In this document: piece after piece, positions 13,600 through 24,100 of the stretch
Layout: each line of letters opens with the position of its first letter
How positions within the stretch are numbered: the first letter of the stretch is position 1
Origin: Pseudoscleropodium purum
Taxonomy: Eukaryota > Streptophyta > Bryopsida > Hypnales > Brachytheciaceae
DNA length: 64,000 nucleotides
NCBI GenBank assembly: GCA_963969395.1
Contig: OZ017803.1
Span: forward strand, 15,686,001-15,750,000
Direction of reading: 5' to 3'
The notes under the pieces: generated by a model
What the model was told of the DNA's origin: nothing
The model's input: the letters and a program-made list of their open reading frames with translations, nothing else
The model's database searches: none
Position numbers and translations under genes: made by a program

Positions 13600-14440
13600 G
13601 ATAACCGAGATTGACGCTAGAACCCCTTCACTGTGCTGCTGCAAGTACACGATATATACGGCGCTAGTGGTGGAATACTTTGCACTTTCGCCGTTCACAA
13701 CTGAAATTAACTCCCAAATTCGACCAAATGCCGCCAATCTCCCACTTCACTTTTCCCTTCGATCAAGCCAAAATGATGGCCTCTGGTCCTGCGAAGATCG
13801 AGGTTGAGTCACTGCAAGCTAGAATCTCTTCTCACTGTGCTGCTGCAAGTACTCGTTTCTAATGATACAACACTTTGCAATCCCGTCGTTCGCAACGCAA
13901 ACAGACTCTCAAATTCGGCCCAATATCGCCAATCTCTCAGTCTCTCACCTGAATTTGATCTAGCCAGAATGATGGGCTCTGTTCCTGCGAAGAACGAGAT
14001 CGAGCCAACTGAACTTCTAGCTAGAATTGAATCTCTTCCGACTGCGCTGCTGCAAGTACACAACACATCTGCTCGTCATACAATAGTCTTCACTCGAATT
14101 GCTCCCAACTTCGACCAAATGTCGCCAACCTCTCAATCTCACTTGAATTTTGCCTCTGAACAAGCCGGTCTCAAGGTCTCAGCGGATCGATCCGCTGCGA
14201 ACATCGAGGTTCAGCCAACTTCTAGCTAGAATTGAATTGAATCTCGTCACTGTTGTGCTGCAAGTACACAACACATTGCTTGTTTTCCAAGACTTTGCAC
14301 TCAGATTGTTCGACAACTCTAATCTGCTCTCAATTCTATCACTGTTGTGCTGCAAGTACACAACACATTGCTTGTTTTCCAAGACTTTGCACTCAGATTG
14401 TTCGACAACTCTAATCTGCTCTCAATTCTACCACTGTCTG
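13600..14440. repeat. Degenerate ~205-bp tandem repeat with 92-bp tail
   Basis: The word tgctgcaagta recurs at 13637, 13841, 14048, 14256 and 14348, spaced 204, 207, 208 and 92 bp. Around it are shared words such as gctagaat, ctttgcactc and tcaattcta. The first units are diverged and the last two (92 bp) nearly identical. The array lies directly upstream of the nucleotidyltransferase gene on the other side of its start codon. Open frames through it (up to 141 codons) follow the repeat and are not credible genes. Confidence 0.8.
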
Positions 14441-14690
14441 CGTGTTCTCTCAATCAATGTTTTTGAATTTCTTTCGGTCCACTCCAACTACAGATTGAGC
14501 TTCTGGCCGGATCCTCTGGAGGAAGCAAATGGATGGAATCGGGTGGCTGTGTGGTGGCTGCATTAATGTTCACGTAGATGGTGAGTTGTTTGATTTTTTA
14601 TTAAGATTTGCAAGTTTGGAGGAGCTTTTACTTGTCGCCTTTATATTCTATTTTTTATCTACTAAAAAAGTAAAAGCAATAAAAAAACGT

Positions 14691-14774
14691 GAAAGTTAAT
14701 GTAAAAGATAATGTGAAAGATAATGTGAAAGATAATGTGAAAGATAATGTGAAAGATAATGTGAAAGATAATGT
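14691..14774 (+). repeat. 12-bp minisatellite, seven units
   Basis: Seven consecutive units of gaaagataatgt, five exact and two with one or two changes at the left edge. It sits in AT-rich non-coding DNA. Confidence 0.9.
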
Positions 14775-14779
14775 AAAAG

Positions 14780-15519
14780 GTGATTTAAAAATAATCGCCA
14801 ATCAACCTTTGAGTCAATAAACTCTCATTATAGAACTAATATGAAAATATATAGATGACTATTTTTAACTAATAGGCGTCCCACATCACAACACTATCAT
14901 TTTAACAAAAATTTGGTTTAACCCATAAACATCCAAATCCTTTTCTAAAATTGACGATTTGGAAAAATTGTTATAAAGTATTACTTAGAAGAATATTTTG
15001 GAATTGATATACAAATAAAAGTTGTAGATTTTGATTATTAGATTCCATCCATTTGGATAGATTCACTAGTGCTATGACTAATATTTTTTTATAAATTTTG
15101 AAAGGGAAATTTCAAAATTCCTTGTAAATTCAATTACAAGCAAAATAATATCATTTTTTGAGTAAAAATTGTTGGAATGGATTTAAAATGAGGTCTTCTC
15201 AATATGGTGATTTTTGAAATTTTTGTTTTCTTTAAATCTAAAACTTTATTTTTGCAAATCTAATTTTGAACTAAAGTCAATGCATTTTTTGGCTTGACAC
15301 ACTTTCACATTTGTAATTTTAGAAAAATATAAACTCTAGTAACACCAAATCCAACCACTAGACAAGACAACAACTTGATAAAATATCTTTGCAAATTAAA
15401 TGACTTTCATCCATGGAATAATGAAAAAGAAAATTGATTTTCAATCTATTTGTTGTCTAAAAATTAGACATCAGAGTGCTTCAAGGTTAAACCCTTAAGG
15501 TTTGGGGAGGATTACCCAA
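14780..15519. other. AT-rich intergenic DNA
   Basis: No open frame or repeat of note was seen between the minisatellite and the hairpin repeat. Confidence 0.5.
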
Positions 15520-15805
15520 ACATAGACTTTATAATGTTTTTTAATGGGTTAAGAAACATTAACCCATTATAATGTTAACCCTTTATAAAGCACAGACTTT
15601 ATAATGTTTCTTAATGGGTTAAGAAACATTAACCCATTATAATGTTAACCCTTTATAAAACACAGACTTTATAATGTTTCTTAACCCATTAAGAAACATT
15701 AACCCATTATAATGTTAAACCTTTATAAAATACAGACTTTATAATGTTTCTTAACATTATAAAGGGTTAAGAAATATTAACCCATTTAACATTATAAAGT
15801 CATTT
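15520..15805. repeat. 70-bp tandem repeat made of hairpins
   Basis: The word agactttataatgtt starts at 15524, 15594, 15664 and 15734, exactly 70 bp apart. Within units 1 and 2 the arms taatgggttaa and ttaacccatta are perfect reverse complements around a 6-base loop (gaaaca). The array begins with gactttataatgtt and ends at about 15800 with its inverse, aacattataaagtc, so the whole block is bounded by inverted ends. Unit 3 has the left stem arm flipped, and unit 4 is rearranged. Confidence 0.9.
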
Positions 15806-17800
15806 TTTAACCCCGAAGTGTCCAAGCCTTTCCAAGTGTGTCTTCTTATGAAAAAAATCATAGGCTTGTAACTATCCCCAATAAAGCAATTTTTTTTAAT
15901 TCAAAATCTCACATTATACTAATGTTGGAAGAGATTTCTTCTCAATATGCATATAACTTTTAGTATGATACCCTTGTCCAAAATATTTGAAAAAATTTGC
16001 ATTTAAGAATTTTTTTGTATGGAAGTGAGATGAACACGAAGCATTTTCAAAAATCTTCAGTCCAAATGAAGAGCTATGAAACTCAATACTAACAATCCCC
16101 CTTGCAATTAATAAGTAGAAATGACAAATAACTCCAAATCAACACTTGCATGTTTAAGTTTTCAATAGTGAAAATCATGAAAATAAATTACTCATTTTGT
16201 TGGGATCATTTTCAAAACAAATGGATAAGTAAGAATTTTTAGACCTACAAATCAAATCAAATTGGCAAGATGAACTTGATCTTCGACTAATTGTATGTAT
16301 ATATGCCTTTCAAAAATCAAATACTTGCCTCTTTTGGTTAAACATAAAATATTTTAATAATTAACCTTCAATATTGCCTTTAAAAAAACTTGAAATAGTT
16401 AAAGGAATTTATCTATCGACATATAAACAAGCCAAAATTTTGAATTGACTATATATGGTCTCTCACGTAGTTAGGGGTTAAATGGGCATTGTGGAGCTTT
16501 TTCAAATCAACAATTAGTAATGAGCTTCTACCCTCATGAAGGCCATGAGTGATATATCCTCAACTTCAAACTTCAATAAAATGCTCATTTCAAGGGGGGC
16601 TTCAAATTTTTCAATTGGAAGAGAAATTTCGTTGAAGAAGCTTCATTTCATTCATTTGCTCAAAAACATAAGAAATCTTTTTGAATTTCACAAAAAAGCT
16701 ATAAGGGAAAAAGATTAAAATGCTTAACTCCATAGGTATACCAATTCATTTATTACCTATCCTAAAAATAATAATTAAAAGGAATGTGGTATAAACTTAA
16801 CCCCTAAAAGTCATCACTTGTGTCTATTGACTTGTTCAATAAGAGGTTTTTTTCATCCACCTTTCACCTTATTCCTAAATATCTTTTCTTTCAATTATTT
16901 TGTAAAAAGCTTAATTATAATAAGGGTTAACGAGATGTACATTTATTAATAATTTATTTACTTGATGTACAATAAGAAATTGTTGCTTCGTCAAAATTTT
17001 GAAAGGAACCAAGAATAATGTGATTTTTGGAGGTTAAAAACAAATGACCTTCAATCCAATTATTTTGAGATTCATCGAGTAGTTGTTTTCTTTTTACATC
17101 CAAACCTCCTTTTGAGATGACTTTTCATTCAAATCGTTACTATCAATCTAAATTTAGACTTTATATAGTTGATTGATAAATTCTTAATGATTTGCACATG
17201 TGAAAAAACATTTTTTATATTTGATGATTTTTTCAGAATTTTTGGTAGAAAAATTAAATTATTATGATTTTTTTAAAGTGTAGCATGAAGGAATAAGACT
17301 TGGAGTGGATTCAAAATGACTTGAATAGTTAAGTTCATTCCAACTTTTCCTAAAATCATCCAAACAAGCATTTGAACATGATTCTTAGTATTACAATCTA
17401 AATATTTGTTGGATCTTCTTAGTAACCTACGTAATTTTTTGCCCTATAATCAATGTCACTCATGTGGTAATCATTTGTAAGATAAAGTCACTAGTTTATA
17501 CTACTTTAAACTATACTTAATGCACCATGTGTAAAGAAAAATTTGAAAGCTAAGAAGATTCAAAACCTTACATTCTATTCTAAGCAAAGAAGGTGCCAGT
17601 TATATGCATTTCAAATGCAAATATCTTGCAATCCATACAATTATTGTTTCTAAAATTTTTTTTCACACATTTTTACACCAATCTCGAGCAAAATCGTATG
17701 TTTATGTATGGGTAGGAAAAAAATTCAAAACATGTTTGCACTTTGCAATGGAAATGTTAGTTCCTAAGTTAGTAATTTGATGAAGAAAGGCCTTCAGAGT
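15806..17800. other. AT-rich intergenic DNA with a faint old repeat
   Basis: No gene is supportable; the one 60-codon frame at 16536 is chance-like. From about 17570 to 17790 there is weak similarity to the inner part of the dispersed repeat (tttcaaatgcaaatatcttgc, then a poly-T stretch and a cacacattttt-like run), perhaps a fourth, old copy. Confidence 0.4.
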
Positions 17801-17809
17801 ACTGGATTA

Positions 17810-19613
17810 AGACCAGGGGCAGGACGGCCTCTGAGAGTCTGGGGGGTATCAGCTGGTGTGAGTATCAGTTGGTCCGGGTATACAAATGTGAGGTCGCGGG
17901 TTTACGTGCGGGTATCTGTGTGTCCGGGTATGTGAGGGTTCGGGTATAATATGGCTGGTTCCAGGTAAGTTCGCGCCGCCAGAAATTGCCGCATTGAAGT
18001 CAGGGTTCCGAACGGTTCTTTGGTTTAGCGATGGTGAAAACTAAGCAGAGCTGTATTCAATGAATCACCCCGTGATCAATGGCGGGGTGTAGCGGTCTGT
18101 GGAGTGAGATTTCATTTCCGTGTTATAGTGATTCTTTGGGTGGTTGATTTCAGAGATTTCGGGAAACAGAGACGCTCTCACGGATTTTTTTTCTCATTGC
18201 ACAGATGCTTTAGCACCAGTGAAAGTCAAGTAGAGCAGTGTTGAACTTTTCAACCTCTTTTTGAAAAATAGAGTTTCCTCTAATGAGCAAAGATCGTTCA
18301 ATTCGTTCATTCTCTTGTTGTAGTAATCTTGTAAACTTCGTGTGCAAGAGTTGAAATGCTCCTTCTTTCATTTTTTGATCGTGTATTGAATTGCAAGCTC
18401 GTAGTACTAGTATTTACCTATCGGTCAACTCGGTTCTGTACAAAGAGGACAGAAATCCTGCTTTAATTGGTACAGGTGCTTCTGTGCTAGAGTTCTGAAC
18501 TTGTTTAGCTGTATTTGGTTGTCTTGGTTTTCGTGGAAATGTCTGTTTGTCTTGCGATTATGTTCCGGCGATTGCATTGCTAGAGTTGTGACGATGTGTG
18601 GATTGTTTTGAGTGAAGTTGAATTGCGGTGATTTTCCTTATTGTTTGGGCTTTCAGCTTGCTCTGTAATTGAGTATATTTTCTACTAAGGCTTGGATCGT
18701 AACATTACCGTCTAGTATGTGACAGATTGACCAACAAGCAGCAATTACTACGGAACAATTACAAAAGTCCGATGCGGATGTAACCAGCTTCTTGAGTTTA
18801 GAAGTAATGACGAAACCCAGCTTCCTCTCATCATCACCCCTCTGTAGCTAAGTTTTGTCTGGTTTGTTTGCCGTGATATAGTATTATAGTACTATATAGA
18901 GCTGCAGCTATGGCGTTTGCTGGGCGCGAAGTTTAGTGCATCTTCTTTGTTATTGAGCTTGCGAATTTGTTCGTTCAATTTGCTCATGATGGGGTTCCAT
19001 TTGTTTCTTTCATTCAGAACATTGGAGCTCTTTGGGGGTGCTGTGGTTGAGCACAAAGTTGGTATTACAAGTCTGCGGTAGATTCCAAAGGTACGACCTA
19101 GACTTCCCAAACATTTCGTTGTATCCCGTTCCTATTTAGGTGACGTGCTGAGCTTTCTCTATTCCGAAAGAAAAGTGAAGTTCAAAAAGAGTTTTAGGGT
19201 TCCATTTCTTGAGCTGTTGGTTAGAATTCTTTAATTTCCGAGAAAGGTTTAGGTTCGCTGTTTCTGAAGCTGCTGGCTTGAAGCTCATGGTTTGATTGCT
19301 TGAACTTGTGGTGTAATTTAATTTGGAGAAGAATTTCTTTTTTTAAGTCCACTGAGATCTGGGGTGTAAACTTCACTGTAAACTTCAATGAATGTGAAAA
19401 CAGTAGGGATGCTTGAGGTTTCCATTTCTGTAACTTTAGGGTTGAAAGTCCTGAATGTGCTTTCTTATGTGCATCACGCAGGGGCGTGCAAGGTCGACCT
19501 GCTGAAGTTCCGGGTGTGTAGTGCGATCCGATATTGGTTGGTACAGGGGTGGCGGTGACATCTACAGTTCCATTGTATAAGTCCTACTTGCAACCAAGTC
19601 AAGTACGAGGGCC
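17810..19613 (+). promoter_or_regulatory. Probable leader and 5' UTR intron of kinase gene
   Basis: At about 17810 base composition changes sharply from AT-rich to GC-richer. The region has several gggtat/gtccgggta words and a textbook donor, ttccag|gtaagt, at 17964/17965. A plausible acceptor, catcacgcag|gggc, lies at 19481/19482. A 5' UTR intron of about 1.5 kb is therefore possible before the start codon at 19614. No coding frame of note lies between. The promoter would be upstream of 17810-17900; no clear TATA box can be tied to a start site. Confidence 0.35.
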
Positions 19614-20444
19614 ATGGGCTCGGGATCAGCTGAGCCCAGTGGCGGATCGAGTGTAGGGCGGCAACCTACTCCTTTGGACCTGGACTCGACCGGCACACAA
19701 ATTATTGAGCTCGGACCCGTAGTGTGGCCAGAGAAATCCATTCATTTCAACAGGTCTGAGGTCTCCATATGGGATACCGAGCACGTGGTGAAGTGCTGCA
19801 TTGGCCCGACTTTCGCCCTTCATGAATACACCATGAGCCGGGCAACTCGAAACTCTGCTGTGCGTACTGTCGCCATGTTCATGCTTCATGGTAAACTGAG
19901 AGGCATAGTCATGGAACGGGGGAAGCCTGTGACCCCAGAGACATGCGACTTGAGCCTACAGCAGATTGCATTTGAGATGGTGCGAGCCGTTCAAGAGCTC
20001 CATAGCATAGGCATCGTCCACGGAGACATAAAATTGTCAAATTTCCTCGTTTGTCGTGATGGACGCGTCCGTCTATGTGACTTCGAAACGAGTGAATATG
20101 AAAGTGATTGTGTGAGCCACTCGGAGTTGTCTATTCCATGGGCAAGGCCGTCAGTGGTGCGCAACCCCGCCAAGCCGCGTGTGAAGGCGGACGACTTGTA
20201 CTCGCTGGGGCTGGCAATATGGGAGCTCTATACGGGCAAGGTGCCATTTGTACCACCTGGATCGGAGGGATGGAAGCCACTGGATATAGATGAGGTAGCA
20301 GAAAAGGCGATACTGGCGGGAGGGCGGGTGGACCTCAATGATATAGTAGACCCTGAGGTGCGCTCTGTGGCTGCTTCACTTGTGAGCGAGGAGGGTGAGC
20401 ACTCGCACTACCAGGTGCAGCAGCCTAGAGCTCCCGAAAAGTAG
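19614..20444 (+). CDS. Degenerate Ser/Thr protein kinase-like protein
   Basis: An intronless frame of 276 residues starts at ATG in ggccATGGg context and ends at TAG. The C-lobe is clear. The catalytic loop VHGDIKLSNFLV gives D138, K140 and N143, with HGD replacing HRD. The metal-binding motif is CDFET, with E158 instead of the glycine of DFG. Helix F and beyond read DDLYSLGLAIWELYTGK (193-209). The N-lobe is short: VVK with K60 is a candidate for the ATP-lysine and E71 for its partner, but no glycine-rich loop is visible. The protein stops soon after helix G, so helices H-I are reduced. The HGDIKxSN...DDLYSLGLxIWELYTGK pattern recalls small fungal kinases (from memory, not checked). Catalysis is doubtful; it could be a pseudokinase. 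Confidence 0.8.
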   Translation: MGSGSAEPSGGSSVGRQPTPLDLDSTGTQIIELGPVVWPEKSIHFNRSEVSIWDTEHVVKCCIGPTFALHEYTMSRATRNSAVRTVAMFMLHGKLRGIVMERGKPVTPETCDLSLQQIAFEMVRAVQELHSIGIVHGDIKLSNFLVCRDGRVRLCDFETSEYESDCVSHSELSIPWARPSVVRNPAKPRVKADDLYSLGLAIWELYTGKVPFVPPGSEGWKPLDIDEVAEKAILAGGRVDLNDIVDPEVRSVAASLVSEEGEHSHYQVQQPRAPEK

Positions 20445-21159
20445 CCAGATTCTGAGTCGAAAGAGGGGTTGTCAACCTCGACCTTGTTTTTGCAAGCTTC
20501 ACCCCGGTACTTCTTCCCCAATAATAAGGTTGTATCCATCTGTTGAAGGTAGTCTATATCGTACTACGTACCAGAGGACACTCTTTTTCTTTCTTTGTTT
20601 GTCTGCTGTAATCACACGGGTGGCGTTGCATGGAATAGGTCTCGGGCATTTAGGGGTTAATACCTGTTTGCTGTACCCTCGCAACATTCAAATCTTATTC
20701 AGTGAATGATTCGAGTATTCGTTACACGTCGAAGTTGCAGTGCCCAAATTGAAAAACATATGGCTAAGAAAAGTGCCATGGTATCCCGAGTCCAAATCAA
20801 ATATAGCGTACACAATTATCCTCACTAAACTCATCGTGATCTCTCTCCATCCATGGTAACCACCTCACCCAAATCTCATGTACAGCAATGACAACGACGC
20901 TGGCAAGCGTCCAAATAACACTTGTGAAATGATGATTCACGAGGAGCACATAAGATGAAACTGGTGAAATTTACAAAACATTGGCTAAAAAGTACAGGAG
21001 TGACCAACAAATGGAAGGATTCAATGTTAAGCGGTCGATAGGAAAGACTAAGGCTCAAGGGATGTTTGATTACCCTGAAAGTATCAACTAACTTCCGAAC
21101 ATCAAGTCATCCCTATGACGTTACATGCGTCGGACGTGTACATACAGTCCAACGCAGTT
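20445..21159. other. Convergent 3' flanks of kinase and delta-COP-like genes
   Basis: The plus-strand kinase and the minus-strand delta-COP-like gene end facing each other here. Short open frames have no features, and the region probably holds both 3' UTRs. No poly(A) signal can be fixed with confidence. Confidence 0.4.
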
Positions 21160-24100
21160 CTAATGTACAAATTGAAGTTCTAACCTGCTGAAAGTCTGTT
21201 TGAAGTAGGCATCCCGATTGGGCAGTAGTTCATCCAATTCTGGTATACACTGGCACTTGAGCAGGGTCTTTCGCAGCACATCCTCGGGGTCATTGGAGTC
21301 GTTTAAAAGACACAAAAAGAATCGTTGTCTCTTGGCCTACAGGGAGAAGCAGAGTTGTAACCAAGTTTTTGGAGGCGAACAATTCAATTTCATTGGTTAT
21401 AACCAATGCAAATAATGCATTGACTTGTGTGCTCCATTTTAACGTCCTCACCTGCAACAACAACTAATGTCACAGTCAGCATGCCAAATTGCCAAAAGCG
21501 CCTAAAATGGTCTGAAAATGCAACCCAGTGCTCAAATGCTCAAAAATGGCGACTTTCAGAACTATAATACCGGTTGCTGAAATAAAACGTTTAGGAAGAA
21601 CTTAAACTTACGACATTTCTGTGTTCATTCTATATTCTGTTAATGGATGAAGAGCCACACATTCACACCAATGTCAACTGCTCAGTGATGCAGCGAAAGG
21701 ATTTATAAGTAGAAGGAATCTTATTATTTTGAAAATCAAAAGTTACGTAGATCACATCCTACCTATACACAATCTTGAAAAGGAGCCATCTGAGTCAGAA
21801 GATTTGAAAGGGTCTGGATTGGTTTTTTGCGTTCACTGACCCCAAAGAACGCGACCTCAGCCGTGACTCAAAGCTATTAGCAACAGCAACTCCGTGCGTC
21901 TGATTTGATGTCAAGCATCTGCCAAGAAGCCCTTTTTTAGGAACCGGCTGCAAAAACGATTCAGTCTTAGATTAGAAGACAGCGCGAGAAACCGCGCTTC
22001 TCAAGAAAAAGTAAAACTTCAAACATCAATCACAAGCACGACATAATACCCAAGCCAACTTCAGCATTGAGTTTTCTGCATTCCTCATCGCTATTTTGAC
22101 AGTGATGCTTCTAGAGAAATACCAAAAAAGTAGGTGAGGGATAAAAAATGCAAAAAGTCACAAATAGGTGACTTTCCCATTCTGACATCAAAGCACACAA
22201 GAATCGCTAAAGGGTACATTCGTGCCGATGGGGGCTATCTTAGCCTTAAGATGAATAAAATAACGCCCACTATGATGGATATAATTGGTGTGAATGAATC
22301 CTAATAAAAACAAGTCAAAGAAAGAAAGAAGTTAACATGTACACAAGATGTGTACCAGACATCTGCAATTAGCATATTTAGTGGCATTAGATCGCCTCCT
22401 GGAGCTCATGCTGTGGGCCTCTTCCACGATCCGGAGCAAGACATCAGGAGTCTTTTCGATGTTGTATCGCGAGCTCAGGTGGCGTTCAAGCCTCGGTCCC
22501 CTCTGAAGGTCGATGCTAAATCTTCCAGAGTGGTTGATTTCAATATATCCATTGAACACACGGTTTGAGGTTCCCAGTTCCACAATCTCCAAGCTCGGGC
22601 CTTTGATATAATGAAAACTCTTGGTAGGGACCCAGTCAAGCTCAGGTTGCAAGAAACCGCTTTCCAGCGAGTAGGTGTGAGAGCCTTCACTTGCAGTTGA
22701 CATAGACTCTTGGAAATCTTGTATCTCAAAGTTGGAAGACGCGAATTCTTGCACAATGGGACCCACAGCTCTTGGAATACCGTTTCGGCCTCCTCGCTGT
22801 GAAAATTCCACCGAGTTGTTGTGTTCGCCAAACACAAAAGAAGATGCAATGGGTGAGAAGGGAAAGTCCTCTTCATCCAATGTGTGCACCATCTGCTGAT
22901 AGATGCAAAATGTCATCACTATTAGAACATATGCACTAGCTAAATACTAGCTTAACAAGGATCATACAAGCTAAACAAGGTACCTTGTTGTGATTAACAA
23001 TGATTTCTGAATGACCAGTTGATTGATCATTCGTGAGAAATTCATTCAGACAGAGCCGAATTTTAAATCACCAAGATCAGGGAAGGACATTGCATGTGCT
23101 GGTCCAAAAATGAAACAAATAGAACAATAGAAAGACTCCATACGCCCCTCTGAAAAGTGCTATAAAGAACATGAGGCCAAGATTAGATTTTACTGAAAAG
23201 CAAGGAGAGCATGAACAGATAATTCATTACCTCGCCAGGTCGATCGTAAGCCTCGAAGCCTATCTCTTCAACACTGAGCGACGAACTTGAGGAGTCTCGC
23301 TCCCACTTGTGCCGCCCATGTGCATCTCCACTTCGGTCGTATGTCAGAACTGTGGACGAGCTGGCTCCATTGTGAATCTCTCTCAAAGTATCACCATTAG
23401 AAGAGTGTCTCTTAGAATGTCGCTTAGGCTTGCTGCTGCTGCCAGACACCGGAACCTTCGTCACAGTGGCCTTGGGCTTCGCCAACAAAGACAGGTTCCA
23501 TGAACTGCTGTTAGAGGACCACCTCTCAAGAGTTCTCCCGTTTTTCGGCGAATTTGAGCTACTTTTGGGATGCCTGTGGTGCGGTCTTGATGGCGGTGCC
23601 TGGAATTGCACAATGGGCCAGTCCAAATGCGGCTCAACAGGTCGCTCCGGTGGCGTGTGCCACAAGGGAGCACTTGTACTCGGCTGCTCAAAAATAATGT
23701 CATCTTCATCCGTTGTATCGTCCGCCATAGCTGTGAGCGAGAGTAAGCACTGAGCAAGCTGGGAGGAAGGACGAGTATTGGCATCCTGCCTACCTTTAGG
23801 TGTATACCCATCCAGGTACCGAGTGAGATTCGGGTTCCGAGAAGGGTAAAACCTGTCCGACTCAGTGGAAGGTGAAGATTCAGTTGTATCCTGGTGGTCA
23901 AGTGTGCTAGTTGGGGAAACGGAGTCATTGTCCGGATCATACCTCATATCAGAGCTGTAATGACCAAAGTGACGATCCAGCGTCTCACTTGAGCCTTCTC
24001 CTCTCTTCTTCGCCTTCACACCATCATACTGCATCCCAGTGGGCGCTGCCCTCACTAACTTCTTGAACAGCATTTCAGAAAAGTGAATCCCAGCAGCAGC

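Noticed and set aside
13804..14566. Open frames of 138 and 141 codons on the plus strand
   Set aside because: They run through the 205-bp tandem repeat and change frame between units; no domain or splice logic supports them.
21763..21836. Out-of-frame coding-like piece ([11 protein letters not shown]) after exon 8 of the delta-COP-like gene
   Set aside because: Not included in the main model because its phase does not lead into the last exon; kept only as a possible alternative exon.
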